Positions 42,483 to 51,368 are shown, counted from the first letter of the stretch. The stretch is DNA of 64,000 nt from CAYNWT01 sp964450955 (GCA_964450955.1 CAYVFI010000031.1:1-64000), one strand, 5' to 3'. Notes: generated by a model from the sequence alone, not told the origin. Program-made: numbers and translations.

Positions 42483-43082
42483 ATGAACCAGGATAAACCC
42501 CGACCAGAACCGCCGCGCCCGCCGCCCCTTCCGGCGGATCACGCCGATAACCTCGATTTCCACGGCGATCGGACAGATCAGGGCTTGTCGGGTGCGAGCA
42601 CAGCGAATACACCGCAGATCCTCTCGGAAGTTCCTTCCAATATCTCACTCCACCACATCTTCCTCTCACGTAAGCATCGGACGCTGCTGGCCAGCTTTGG
42701 CGTGTTCCTTCTGTCAGGTTTTCTGCTGTCGGTTTATCTGAAGCCGAGCCCCGCGGGGTATGGAACTCACCAAAAACTCGGTTTGCCTCCGTGTTCGATG
42801 CGCGTCATGTTTGAAATCCCATGTCCCAGCTGCGGCATGACAACCAGTTTCTCGCACTTCGTGCGCGGTCAGATTTCCTCGTCTTTGCGAGCGAACGCGG
42901 CCGGAACGTTGCTGGCTGTTGTCTGCGTGGTGCTGATGGTCTGGTCATTTTTGACAGCATGGCAGGGCCGGTACATGTGGGTCCACGATCCAGCAACAGC
43001 GCTGGCCTACGGACTAAGTGGAGTGGCAGCGTTAACGCTGTTGCACTGGGTCTGGCGGCTTTGGATTGATGGATACATCTAA
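42483..43082 (+). CDS. DUF2752 family membrane protein
   Basis: 199 residues from ATG at 42483. The Pro-rich N-terminus (residues 1-60) is cytoplasmic and not part of the domain. Then: helix TLLASFGVFLLSGFLLSVYL; the family motif F-E-I-P-C-P-S-C-G-M-T-T-S-F near residue 115-128; helices AAGTLLAVVCVVLMVWSFLTAW and ALTLLHWVWRLWIDG. The CPSCGMTTS motif is the hallmark of DUF2752. The family's role is unknown, although the two cysteines suggest metal or redox chemistry. Its stop lies 14 bases inside the next lipoprotein gene, so the two are coupled. Confidence 0.85.
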   Translation: MNQDKPRPEPPRPPPLPADHADNLDFHGDRTDQGLSGASTANTPQILSEVPSNISLHHIFLSRKHRTLLASFGVFLLSGFLLSVYLKPSPAGYGTHQKLGLPPCSMRVMFEIPCPSCGMTTSFSHFVRGQISSSLRANAAGTLLAVVCVVLMVWSFLTAWQGRYMWVHDPATALAYGLSGVAALTLLHWVWRLWIDGYI

Positions 43083-43752
43083 AAACAATCGCGATCGAAC
43101 CAAATTCAATCTCCACCCCGCGCGGTGGCTGTTGTGTCTGACAATCGTTGTGACATTCGCCGGGTGTCGTTTCAACGTGGGAATCCTACGCGGGATCCTG
43201 GGCGACTTAATGGAACCCAGTGCGTTTGAAATGCGGACTGACATCGATCTGACTGACGGTAATGACCGCCTGCTGATTCTGTGTTCGGCCAGCCACAGCG
43301 TGATGAATGAATCCGCTTCACTACCGATCGATATCCTAAGCAAAGTCTCAGCACAGTTGCGGAACCATGGAGTCGATGTTGTCGACACCGACGACGTCGC
43401 CGACTGGATGGACGACAACGGTTCGCTGGACGATCTCACATCGCTCGCGACAGAATTCGACGCGGACTACATCGCTGTGATCCGCATTCAGAATCTCAGC
43501 TACACAGAACCCAACAGTAATCTGCTACGAGCCCGAGCAACCGGCGACATCAGGGTTCATAAAGTCATCTACGATGATGACGTCCGCATTCTTGAACAGT
43601 ACGGAACGGCAATCAACGAAGTCTATCCGAAGACGTATCCAATTTCGGCTGACAAGCTTTCGCACGGCATGTTCCAAAGAGACGCACTGAATTACCTAAG
43701 CGACGTGTTCGCACGACAGTTCCACCGCTATCACCAACGCGACACGATTTAG
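43069..43752 (+). CDS. Lipoprotein, first of a tandem paralogous pair
   Basis: 227 residues from ATG at 43069. Signal: WLLCLTIVVTFAGC, with Cys as lipidation site. The mature protein has RLLILCSASHSVMNESASLPIDILSKVSAQLRNHGVDVVD, DSDDVADWMDD-like acidic helices, ADYIAVIRIQNLSYTEPNSNLLRARATGDIRV and a final amphipathic helix. The next gene encodes a protein with the same order of motifs. No family recognised. It overlaps the DUF2752 gene by 14 bases. Confidence 0.82.
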   Translation: MDTSKNNRDRTKFNLHPARWLLCLTIVVTFAGCRFNVGILRGILGDLMEPSAFEMRTDIDLTDGNDRLLILCSASHSVMNESASLPIDILSKVSAQLRNHGVDVVDTDDVADWMDDNGSLDDLTSLATEFDADYIAVIRIQNLSYTEPNSNLLRARATGDIRVHKVIYDDDVRILEQYGTAINEVYPKTYPISADKLSHGMFQRDALNYLSDVFARQFHRYHQRDTI

Positions 43753-43809
43753 GCACCGGCACCCACGATGGGCGCATTGAAAACTGACCGACAAAGGCAG
43801 GGGTCACGA

Positions 43810-44526
43810 ATGGAATCTTCAACCCAAATCTTCGGACGCGGCATTCGCAGAACACTAAAAGCAACACTCCTGGCGAGCGTTGTGATCGGTATCAGCGGCT
43901 GCATGAAGCAGTTCATCCTGCTGTCGTACTTGATCGGTGGTCCGCCATCGATTGAACCGGAATTCGATCGCCAAACAGGCACCCAGCTCACGGAATTCGG
44001 CGTGAAGGTCGCCGTTGTCTGCTACGCAGAAGATCGACTGAAGTGGGACTTCGACAAGATCGATCACCAAATCGCAGCCGCGGTGTCTTTGCAGCTAAGA
44101 CAGCACAAAATCGACGTCATCGATTCAAATCGAGTCCGAGCCTGGCTGAATGAAAACCCGGACTGGGATCGCCCCCAGGAAATCGGAGCCAGCCTGACTG
44201 CTTCAGACGGAACGCAGCCAACGCACATCATTTACATCGACCTCATCGACTACAGTCTCTACGAACCAGACAGTCACAACCTGTATCGCGGACGTGCGGA
44301 GGCGACTGTGAGCGTGTTTAAGATGGATGAAGAAGACAGCAGCGAAGGCGAGAAAATCTACACCGACGAAATCAAGTCGCAGTACCCGATCCATGCACCC
44401 GAATCGACTTCATCCGTGCCGTTCAGCGACTTCCGAGGCCGCTATCTGGCCAGACTAAGCGAAGAGATCGGCCGACTGTTCTACGAACGCTACGCTGGCG
44501 ACGACATCCCGGACGGTGCAATGTAG
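43810..44526 (+). CDS. Lipoprotein, second of the tandem pair
   Basis: 238 residues from ATG at 43810, chosen because AGGGG sits six bases upstream; ATG at 43768 is an in-frame alternative. Lipobox ASVVIGISGC. The mature part aligns with the previous gene product: VKVAVVCYAEDRLKWDFDKIDHQIAAAVSLQLRQHKIDVIDSNRVRAWLNE, THIIYIDLIDYSLYEPDSHNLYRGRAEATVSV, and a terminal helix with RYLARLSEEIGRLFYERY. It retains the Y-x-E-P-x-S/N-x-N-L-x-R-x-R-A pattern of the partner, so both come from a local duplication. Confidence 0.82.
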   Translation: MESSTQIFGRGIRRTLKATLLASVVIGISGCMKQFILLSYLIGGPPSIEPEFDRQTGTQLTEFGVKVAVVCYAEDRLKWDFDKIDHQIAAAVSLQLRQHKIDVIDSNRVRAWLNENPDWDRPQEIGASLTASDGTQPTHIIYIDLIDYSLYEPDSHNLYRGRAEATVSVFKMDEEDSSEGEKIYTDEIKSQYPIHAPESTSSVPFSDFRGRYLARLSEEIGRLFYERYAGDDIPDGAM

Positions 44527-44595
44527 TCGAACCCCGGACGTCGCGAGCCACTCGCAACGACCGCGGTGCACGACGTGATGCAAAAAAACCGCAAC

Positions 44596-45945
44596 TCATT
44601 CCTTACCGAACGTCGATTTATTACGCAGCAAGTGGTGGTAGTGCTGAGCGAATCGGTGGGATTCATCGCGGACGTATTGCAGTAGTCGCAAACCAAACGA
44701 ATGCCGACTTAGCTTCCGCGGTTCGTCTTCGCCGGGGACGTAAACTTCTTCTTCACGCTTGGCCAGCGAAATCGTAAACGGTCGCTGGATGCCAAGCTGG
44801 TCCATGGCTTCCAGTGCGGCGTTAAGCTGCCCTTTGCCGCCATCAATCAGCAGAATGTCGGGATACGATTCGCCTTCTTCCGTCAACCGGCGAAAACGCC
44901 GACTCACGACTTCGCGGATAGAACCGAAATCGTCAATGCCATCAACGCTGCGAATCTTGTATCGCTTGTAACCGTGTTTGAACGGCAAGCCATCAATGAA
45001 CTGAACCAAACTGGCCACAGTCTCGCCACCCTGCAAGTGCGCGATGTCAACGCCTTCGATTCGTCGCGGCATTTCGTCCAGCTTAAAGACCTGCTTCAGC
45101 CCTTTCATACCCTTCTTCGGATCAATGTAGAACACCTCAGGTTGAGCGTGTTCTTCCAGGTCACCGCGCAGGTTTAGGTCGTGCAGTGCCTTGATCTCAT
45201 CGCGAATGCGGGCCGCTTTTTCGAACTTCAGTTCCTTCGACGCAGCCTTCATGTTCTTTTCAAGTTCCTTCAGCAGGCGAACCTTGCCGCCGTCCAGAAA
45301 CAACCTCAGCTTCCGAATGTCGGCTCGATACTCTTCCTTCGAGATGCGGATATTGCACGGAGCCGTACACTGGTTGATGCTTGCCAGCAAACATGGTCGG
45401 AACCAGCGCCAGCGTTCGTCGCCTTCTTCGATATCCAGCGTGCACGTGCGGAACCGAAAAATCTTTTGCAGTACCGCAATGGTTCCGCGCAGCTTCTTCG
45501 CGTTCGTAAAGGGGCCGTACAATTTCACGCCCGTCGTTTCGGGCGTCCGAGTAAATTCCACTCGCGGAAAATCTTCGCGTGTTGTGATCTGCAGATACGG
45601 GAATGTCTTGTCGTCTTTTAGTTCGCTGTTGAACCGCGGTTGCACATCTTTGATCAGCCGTGCTTCCAACAGCAACGCGTCAACTTCGCTGTCAGTTTCA
45701 ACGTAGTCGATGTCTCGAATTTCTGTCACCAGCTCAGCGGTTCGACGCTCAACTGCGGCCGCCGCAGTGAAGTAGCTTCCTGCTCGACTACGCAAGTTGA
45801 CTGCTTTGCCAACGTAAATGACTCGACCAAGCCCGTCCTTCATCAGGTACACGCCCGGCGTGGTAGGGAACGTACGAACCTTATCCTTCGGTTCCAGTCG
45901 CTCCTCCTCAGGACGGTCGGTCTGGTTGTCAGGCTTCTCAGTCAT
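44596..45945 (-). CDS. uvrC: UvrC-type excinuclease subunit, short form
   Basis: 449 residues from ATG at 45945. GIY-YIG domain: TPGVYLMKDGLGRVIYVGKAVNLRSR (3' incision). UvrC-specific NSELKDDKTFPYL, a Cys-containing block RPCLLASINQCTAPC, the UvrB-binding UVR motif FEKAARIRDEIKAL, and the RNase H-like endonuclease domain with EGVDIAHLQG, DILLIDGGKGQLNAA and RDESHRFAQHYHH (5' incision). The protein ends right after that motif, whereas typical UvrC (about 600 residues) continues with a tandem HhH domain that helps DNA binding. The stop is genuine, with no frameshift seen. Alone on its strand here. Confidence 0.92.
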   Translation of the reverse strand: MTEKPDNQTDRPEEERLEPKDKVRTFPTTPGVYLMKDGLGRVIYVGKAVNLRSRAGSYFTAAAAVERRTAELVTEIRDIDYVETDSEVDALLLEARLIKDVQPRFNSELKDDKTFPYLQITTREDFPRVEFTRTPETTGVKLYGPFTNAKKLRGTIAVLQKIFRFRTCTLDIEEGDERWRWFRPCLLASINQCTAPCNIRISKEEYRADIRKLRLFLDGGKVRLLKELEKNMKAASKELKFEKAARIRDEIKALHDLNLRGDLEEHAQPEVFYIDPKKGMKGLKQVFKLDEMPRRIEGVDIAHLQGGETVASLVQFIDGLPFKHGYKRYKIRSVDGIDDFGSIREVVSRRFRRLTEEGESYPDILLIDGGKGQLNAALEAMDQLGIQRPFTISLAKREEEVYVPGEDEPRKLSRHSFGLRLLQYVRDESHRFAQHYHHLLRNKSTFGKE

Positions 45946-46200
45946 CAAAAAATTCACAGTGTCGCGCGGCGTGCCTGGCGGCGCGAAGTTTTAAGGACTT
46001 TGTGGATCGTAGACAGGCAACTCAGGTTATTCCCGGGTCGAAGTGGTGAAGTCTGACGAAACGAGTGGTGGAAGCACCAGACAGTTGCGGGGAATAGTTG
46101 AATTGAAGCATGCTGAGGCACTAAAGTCGGGAATAATAAAGGTGCGGTTTGGTTCATGTCTCTGAACCTCCCCCCCTTGAAAACAACCTGGAGATTGAGA

Positions 46201-46362
46201 ATGAGTATCGACTCGAAGTGGCTTCGCGGCCTGTTTGCGGCCCTGATGCTGTGTGGCGTTTGCATGTCGGCTGGCTGTGCAGAAACTGATTCCGGAGAAA
46301 CGCTGGAAGAAATGGATGCCGGTTCAGACGACATCGGTGCAGGCGGAGTTGACACTCCGTAG
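46201..46362 (+). CDS. Very small lipoprotein
   Basis: 53 residues from ATG at 46201, preceded by GGAGATTGAG. Signal GLFAALMLCGVCMSAGC, lipidated Cys at about residue 26, followed by an acidic mature peptide (ETDSGETLEEMDAGSDD). Too short for an enzyme. A rho-independent terminator follows 25 bases later, which supports it as a real transcribed unit. Confidence 0.7.
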   Translation: MSIDSKWLRGLFAALMLCGVCMSAGCAETDSGETLEEMDAGSDDIGAGGVDTP

Positions 46363-46386
46363 AGCGTCAACAAAGACAAACCAAAC

Positions 46387-46422
46387 AAGGGTGCCTTGCT
46401 TAATTGCCAGGCACCCTTTTTT
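46387..46422 (+). terminator. Rho-independent terminator after the small lipoprotein
   Basis: AAGGGTGCCT (46387-46396) pairs with AGGCACCCTT (46409-46418) around a 12-base loop, followed by TTTT. Confidence 0.92.
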
Positions 46423-46513
46423 GTTGGCCGCATGTTGGTTGCAAAATGGAGCCAACAAAGTACAAGCGTTGGTTCTGAAAAACGCAGAACGAACACCGTC
46501 GCAGGACACCATC

Positions 46514-47749
46514 ATGGTTCACATCAACGAAAACTACTCAAAGCTTAAAGCCGGTTATCTTTTTCCTGAGATCGGTCGCCGCGTCCGCAAGTTTGCTGAA
46601 GAGAACCCCAGCGCGGACATTATTAAGCTTGGTATCGGTGATGTGACGGAACCACTGCCCGCAGCCATCACAGAAGCCATGCACAAAGCTGTTGATGATC
46701 TGTCGAAGCACGAGACATTCAGAGGCTACGGTCCGGAACAAGGCTACGCATTTCTTCGCGATGCAATTGTGGAAGGCGATTATCACAGCCGCGGAATGGA
46801 CATCACCGCGGACGAAGTCTTCGTCTCTGATGGCTCCAAGTGCGACACCGGAAACATTCTGGACATCTTCGGCGCTAATAACAAAATCGCCGTCACTGAC
46901 CCTGTGTATCCCGTGTATGTCGATACCAACGTGATGGCCGGCAACACCGGCGAGGCTGACGAATCCGGTCGGTACGGCGGCTTGCTGTACATTCCGGTAA
47001 CGGCAGAGAACAACTTCATCCCTGCCCTGCCCGATCAGCCCGTCGATCTCGTTTATCTTTGCTACCCAAACAATCCCACGGGGACGGTTGTTTCCAAAGA
47101 GGTTCTAACCGGCTGGGTCGAGTACGCGAAAAGCAACAATGCAATCATCCTGTACGACGCAGCGTACGAGGCGTACATCAGCGAAGACGATATCCCGCGT
47201 TCGATTTACGAAATCCCCGGTGCTCGCGAGGTGGCGATTGAGTTCCGAAGCTTCAGCAAGAAGGCTGGATTCACCGGCGTCCGCTGCGGCCTGACAGTCA
47301 TCCCAAAAGAACTCAAAGGCAAGACACTTGCTGGTGACGACGTCGATATCCACGCTTTGTGGAACCGTCGGCAAAGCACAAAGTTCAATGGTGCGTCCTA
47401 CGTCGTCCAACGTGGAGCAGAAGCGGCTTACAGCGAGGAAGGCAAGAAGCAGATTGCGGAATTGGTGGACTTCTACATGACCAACGCCAAAATTCTCTGC
47501 GCGGGGCTGACTGAACTTGGCTTCACAGTCTACGGTGGTGTCAACGCCCCATACGTCTGGCTGGCAACGCGCGACGACATGAGCAGCTGGGACTTCTTCG
47601 ACAAGCTGCTTAGTGACTGCCACCTGGTCGGAACACCGGGCAGCGGCTTCGGAGCAAGCGGCGAAGGCTACTTCCGGCTCAGCGCGTTCAACAGTCGCGA
47701 GAATATTGAGACTGCAGTGGCTCGATTGCAAAAACAGTTCGGTAGCTAG
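46514..47749 (+). CDS. dapL: LL-diaminopimelate aminotransferase
   Basis: 411 residues from ATG at 46514, the normal length of the family; the in-frame extension upstream runs through the lipoprotein and terminator and is not real. Signature blocks: NYSKLKAGYLFPEIGRRV at the N-terminus, GIGDVTEPLP, SDGSKCDTGN, CYPNNPTGTVV, and the PLP lysine K249 in SFSKKAGFTGVRCG. It converts tetrahydrodipicolinate directly to LL-diaminopimelate using glutamate, a one-step route known in plants, Chlamydiae and planctomycetes, feeding lysine and peptidoglycan synthesis. AGGA precedes the start. It is separated from its neighbours by the terminator upstream. Confidence 0.96.
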   Translation: MVHINENYSKLKAGYLFPEIGRRVRKFAEENPSADIIKLGIGDVTEPLPAAITEAMHKAVDDLSKHETFRGYGPEQGYAFLRDAIVEGDYHSRGMDITADEVFVSDGSKCDTGNILDIFGANNKIAVTDPVYPVYVDTNVMAGNTGEADESGRYGGLLYIPVTAENNFIPALPDQPVDLVYLCYPNNPTGTVVSKEVLTGWVEYAKSNNAIILYDAAYEAYISEDDIPRSIYEIPGAREVAIEFRSFSKKAGFTGVRCGLTVIPKELKGKTLAGDDVDIHALWNRRQSTKFNGASYVVQRGAEAAYSEEGKKQIAELVDFYMTNAKILCAGLTELGFTVYGGVNAPYVWLATRDDMSSWDFFDKLLSDCHLVGTPGSGFGASGEGYFRLSAFNSRENIETAVARLQKQFGS

Positions 47750-47797
47750 ACACGGAACCGTCGGATCTCAAAGCCGAACTCTCACGCCGCAGGCAGG

Positions 47798-48190
47798 CTA
47801 AACGTCTACCTTCTTCACCGTGATCAACTGGTTCAGCTTCGTGATCTCCAACACGTCCTGAATGTCTTCAGACGGGTTGTAGACTTCGACGCCGATATCC
47901 TGCTTCTTCAGTGATGCCCACAGCCCCAGCATTCCGGACGGGACAATTCGCACGCCGGTCAAATCGAACGCAATCGCGGTCGTCCCGTTGGCTTTGGCCA
48001 ATTCCAAAATCGCCTCGCGATAATGGGCAACGTTGAAGTTGGATGGCACGTCCTTCCCGGCGAAGCCAAGCACAATCAGCTTGCCAACTTCGTAGACGTG
48101 AAGAATCCCGTCTTCCGTCATCTCTTGCCCGGCAGCCCCGGCAAAGGATTCGTCTGCGTTGTTTCGGATTGTCTCGTCGTCGTTGCCCAT
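47798..48190 (-). CDS. STAS-domain (anti-sigma factor antagonist-like) protein
   Basis: 130 residues, soluble. ATG at 48188-48190. The domain lies at about residues 40-125: HVYEVGKLIVLGFAGKDV, then TTAIAFDLTGVRIVPSGMLGLWASLKK, where Ser in V-P-S-G-M aligns with the serine phosphorylated in SpoIIAA/RsbV-type antagonists. The C-terminal helix IQDVLEITKLNQLITVKK is typical. Such proteins bind anti-sigma kinases. No kinase or sigma gene is adjacent. Confidence 0.85.
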   Translation of the reverse strand: MGNDDETIRNNADESFAGAAGQEMTEDGILHVYEVGKLIVLGFAGKDVPSNFNVAHYREAILELAKANGTTAIAFDLTGVRIVPSGMLGLWASLKKQDIGVEVYNPSEDIQDVLEITKLNQLITVKKVDV

Positions 48191-48347
48191 CAGTCGTCGC
48201 TTTCGAAATCAAGAAGTGGCCGGCCCTGTAGATCGCTCGGAAACCGAGGGCGGGTCCAAACCCGACCTTAAGCGGTCTGGCGAGCCACGACAGCAACTAT
48301 TCTGCAGCCAGGCCTAACAGACAACAAGGGTGCAAAAGCAATTCGCC

Positions 48348-49400
48348 TTAATTGCGGATAACACCGCAGTGTGGGCAGACTTTCTGGCCGGTCCGCAAAT
48401 GATGCTGACACCGCCTGACCGGGCGAGCTGGTGCTGGTGCGTGTGCTGATTCCGGCGTCTTTGGTCTGACGGGAGCGGTCTCAACCGGAGGGTTATCAAA
48501 CCTAAACGTTCGCTGAATTCGGCTGGGCATCTGCGGCTGGCGAACCAGCTTGCGAATACGGTAAGAACCCTCGACCACCCGGGACACAGGCGGTTCAGCA
48601 CTGCCTGAAGTTGATTTTTCTGCATCAATGAAGCCCAGAACCATCACATCGCCAACTATCTGCTGCTTCTCAGGACTTGCCGGAAGCGCTGGAAGCGTTG
48701 GAACCGTTGGCGCGGCTGGTTCCTGCGGAACCTCCATTAAGGACACCGCGGTCGATGCCGGCTGCTCTTCAACCTCAAATGGTTCCGATGAGCCCACGCC
48801 AAGCACACCATCTGTTGATTCAAGTTCTGTCACGATAGCCGGGTCCGCGTCGCGCGGTGGAAGAACCGGGGGAACCATGGCCGTGGGTGGCTCAACTGCA
48901 GGAACCTCCAGCATACTCTCGCCGAAGTCAGAGAAGTCACTCGCATCAAAGGTCTCAGTGACGATCGCAGCCTCCTGCGGCTCCCTTGTCCACTCCTGAG
49001 GCACAGGCTGCTCAACCGGCGCCGCCACCGGTTCCGGGTTCCAGTCCACGTTCGGTTCCGGGTTCCAGTCCACGTTCGGCTCCGGGTTCCAGTCCGTATT
49101 CTCGACGGGCTCGGCAGGTGCCTGGTATGACGCCGTAAAAGTGGGAACCTGTTGCTGCTGAGCCTGGTACATGTCCGGATAATCCATGACGACGGGATCA
49201 ACCATCGCAGGATCCCACTGTGGTTCAGCGGGCGGCAGAGGCTGCAAGGTGTGCGCTGTGCGTTCGGGAGCCCTCCGGACGGGCTCGGCCTTTCTTAGAT
49301 TCAGGCTGATGCCCGGCAACTGATCAACCAGCGTCAAACCGCAAATGCATAGAATCACGGACGCGAACGCCATTAAATAGCGACTGGTTTGCAACGGCAT
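48348..49400 (-). CDS. Proline-rich membrane-anchored protein with C-terminal zinc ribbon
   Basis: 350 residues from ATG at 49400, chosen for GAGG eight bases upstream over TTG at 49430. Helix YLMAFASVILCICGLTLV near the N-terminus, then a long Pro/Glu/Val-rich region with three copies of the eight-residue unit WNPEPNVD (about 49030-49105). After about residue 260 it continues with RVVEGSYRIRKLVRQP. The last 25 residues, CQHHLRTGQKVCPHCG, form a zinc-ribbon-like Cys/His group. No family recognised. No partner on the same strand. Confidence 0.72.
   Translation of the reverse strand: MPLQTSRYLMAFASVILCICGLTLVDQLPGISLNLRKAEPVRRAPERTAHTLQPLPPAEPQWDPAMVDPVVMDYPDMYQAQQQQVPTFTASYQAPAEPVENTDWNPEPNVDWNPEPNVDWNPEPVAAPVEQPVPQEWTREPQEAAIVTETFDASDFSDFGESMLEVPAVEPPTAMVPPVLPPRDADPAIVTELESTDGVLGVGSSEPFEVEEQPASTAVSLMEVPQEPAAPTVPTLPALPASPEKQQIVGDVMVLGFIDAEKSTSGSAEPPVSRVVEGSYRIRKLVRQPQMPSRIQRTFRFDNPPVETAPVRPKTPESAHAPAPARPVRRCQHHLRTGQKVCPHCGVIRN
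49030..49105 (-). repeat. 24-base in-frame tandem repeat (three units)
   Basis: The unit GTTCCGGGTTCCAGTCCACG (plus-strand reading, 24-base period) occurs three times and encodes W-N-P-E-P-N-V-D. The nucleotide identity between units is nearly complete, so it is a recent expansion. Confidence 0.85.
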
Positions 49401-49644
49401 CGGTAGCCTCAGGAACTCGTATAGCGACAAAGTTCCCCCCTGAATCTTCTGAATCGGCCGCCGAACCGCGGTCTATTCACACAATTCACACCCTGTTTTG
49501 CCGAATCCTCAAAACCATCACAGCCGGCACCTCTCGACGCATTCCCCGCCGTCATTCAAATCTTACGCAATCCACCTATAATCCCAACGAGCGCGTGAGA
49601 CTCCTGACCTATTGTTACGGCGTGACGCGAATCAAATCGCTCAC

Positions 49645-49717
49645 CGAAAAAACATGGAAATGACAGCGTGGTAGGGAAAGCTGGGAGCTTTGAGGGGACC
49701 TTGCCACGCTGTTTCCA
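49645..49717 (-). terminator. Large branched terminator of the lhgO operon
   Basis: Outer arms ATGGAAA-TGA-CAGCGTGG (49654-49671) and CCACGCTGTTTCCAT (49704-49717) pair except for a 3-base bulge. Inside is a second hairpin AAAGCT-GGG-AGCTTT (49677-49691). On the minus strand the structure is followed by GTTTTTT. It lies just after the GNAT stop at 49724. Apart from this hairpin, the 49401-49653 stretch shows no gene. Confidence 0.82.
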
Positions 49718-49723
49718 TGCGCT

Positions 49724-50200
49724 CTAAGCCAAATGGCTCACCGTGGAACTCAATCGCTCCATGACAATGTAGCCGGGCATGTCGAACCCATGTTTGACGT
49801 ACGTTCCCTGAGCCGTCGTGTTGTCGTTTTCGACATACAGCCGCAGCCCTGCGACGTCGGGATTCGATTCGGCGATGTCCTGCAGTTGCCTTAGCAATCT
49901 CCCGAAGACTCCCTGCCCCCGATGATCTGCGTGCACATACACGCTCTGCAACCACAACAAATCACCATTGCGCCAATCACTCCACTCGCGTGTGTACATC
50001 ATTTGGCCGACAACCTGACCGTCCACTTCGGCGACAAAGTACTGGCCCTTGCTCGGATCCTCCAGAACACGCTGAACCCCGGCAGTCAGCGTCGTTTCGT
50101 CCAGTCGTCGGCCTTCGGTTTCGCTGGCGAGACATTGGTTGTATCGGACAATGGTTTGCAAATCGCCCGGGGCTGCTTTTCGAATTCTGAAGTCACTCAT
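49724..50200 (-). CDS. GNAT-family N-acetyltransferase
   Basis: 158 residues. FRIRKAAPGDLQTIVRYNQCLA is the usual start; the CoA loop is VYVHADHRGQGVFGRLLRQLQDIA (about 90-112), and the ending GLRLYVENDNTTAQGTYVKHGFDMPGYIVMER matches the family closely. The acceptor is unknown; it resembles the GNAT group of diamine or amino-acid acetyltransferases only loosely. Last gene of a three-gene unit with the Ldh-family and lhgO genes, 38 bases after the previous stop. Its own stop is followed by the branched terminator. Confidence 0.9.
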   Translation of the reverse strand: MSDFRIRKAAPGDLQTIVRYNQCLASETEGRRLDETTLTAGVQRVLEDPSKGQYFVAEVDGQVVGQMMYTREWSDWRNGDLLWLQSVYVHADHRGQGVFGRLLRQLQDIAESNPDVAGLRLYVENDNTTAQGTYVKHGFDMPGYIVMERLSSTVSHLA

Positions 50201-50238
50201 AATCGACTCACAATGCCGCGGCTGCGCTGGCTAGTGGT

Positions 50239-51333
50239 TTACTCATCAAACCCATGACCGATTGCCGTACCGATGCGCTTTAAATCTTCGATGACTGGCA
50301 TAACCAAAGGTATTCCCTGCTCGCGACGAACGGCTTCCTCTTCGCGTTCCGGATCACCCGGGATCAAGACTCCCTCGGTACCCGGTTGCGGTTTCGTGTT
50401 ACGGAACGTTCGAACCCAATCGTCAATTTGCGATTTAAATTCATCCACGTCAATAAACGCATCAATTTTCATCGCGCCAAAGAAGTGACCAATTCCCTTG
50501 CCCACGCTCCGCGACGGAATCTCCTGACGCAGCGCAAATGGTGGAGCCCACGGACCCCAGTTCGCTCCGCTTAGCACACAACATAAAATATCGACCATCG
50601 ACGCCAGGCAATAACCCTTGTGCCCGCCCATCTCGCGGAAGCTACCAAGCGGCAACTGCGCGCCGCCTTCCACCATTTCGTTCGGATCTTCCGTGTGTCC
50701 ACCGTCTTTGTTAATCGCCCAGCCTTTCGGAACCGGTTCTTCTTTCCGTTTCGCGATTTCAATCTTCCCGTACGCACACGCGCTGGTGGCCATGTCGATG
50801 ACGATCGCAGGTTCTTCTTTTCCGGGAAACGCTATCGCTATCGGATTGGTTCCCAACATCCGTTCGCCACCCCAAAGTGGAGCGACAAGTTTAGTGCTGT
50901 TGGTCATCGACCAGCCAATAATGTCGCGCTTAAGAGCTTCAAGAACGTAGTAACCGGCGATGCCGTAGTGGTTCGTATTGGAGACGCTTACCCAACCGGT
51001 TCCAGCCTCATCCGCTTTGTCCATTGCGATTTTGTTGGCCTGGGGACCAACAACCAGACCCAACCCGTTATCACCATCAACCGTGGCTGTACTGGCCGAT
51101 TCACGAACAATCTTCACCTTGGGCGCGGGGTTAATTCGCCCGGCATTCAGCATGTCGAAGTATGAGTACAACCGAGCAACACCGTGCGATTCGATTCCAC
51201 GAAGGTCACTGGTCGCCAGGACCTCTGACGCCAACTGAGCTTCTTCATCCGGCACACCGAAGTGCTGAAACATCCTGATTGAGAACTGTTGTAGATACTC
51301 AATCGGAAACGTCTTGGTTTCAACTTTGGACAT
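50239..51333 (-). CDS. Ldh-family oxidoreductase (malate/lactate/ureidoglycolate dehydrogenase type)
   Basis: 364 residues. Family blocks: DLRGIESHGVARL (residue about 48-60), VDGDNGLGLVVGPQANKIAMDKA, VSNTNHYGIAGYYVLEA, GTNPIAIAFPG and IVIDMATSACAYGKIEIAKRKEEPVPKGWAINKDG, then MGGHKGYCLASMVDILCCVLSGA. These are NAD(P)-dependent 2-hydroxyacid dehydrogenases of a fold unrelated to classic LDH. The substrate is unclear (malate, lactate, sulfolactate or similar). It is 35 bases downstream of lhgO, which suggests that both handle 2-hydroxyacids in one pathway. Confidence 0.92.
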   Translation of the reverse strand: MSKVETKTFPIEYLQQFSIRMFQHFGVPDEEAQLASEVLATSDLRGIESHGVARLYSYFDMLNAGRINPAPKVKIVRESASTATVDGDNGLGLVVGPQANKIAMDKADEAGTGWVSVSNTNHYGIAGYYVLEALKRDIIGWSMTNSTKLVAPLWGGERMLGTNPIAIAFPGKEEPAIVIDMATSACAYGKIEIAKRKEEPVPKGWAINKDGGHTEDPNEMVEGGAQLPLGSFREMGGHKGYCLASMVDILCCVLSGANWGPWAPPFALRQEIPSRSVGKGIGHFFGAMKIDAFIDVDEFKSQIDDWVRTFRNTKPQPGTEGVLIPGDPEREEEAVRREQGIPLVMPVIEDLKRIGTAIGHGFDE

Positions 51334-51368
51334 AGCGTCTATTTCTATCTCGTGCTTGTGCTGATTGA

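Noticed and set aside
46253..46513. In-frame extension of dapL through the small lipoprotein and terminator
   Set aside because: The family starts at the ATG at 46514, which has AGGA upstream, and the length then is exactly normal.
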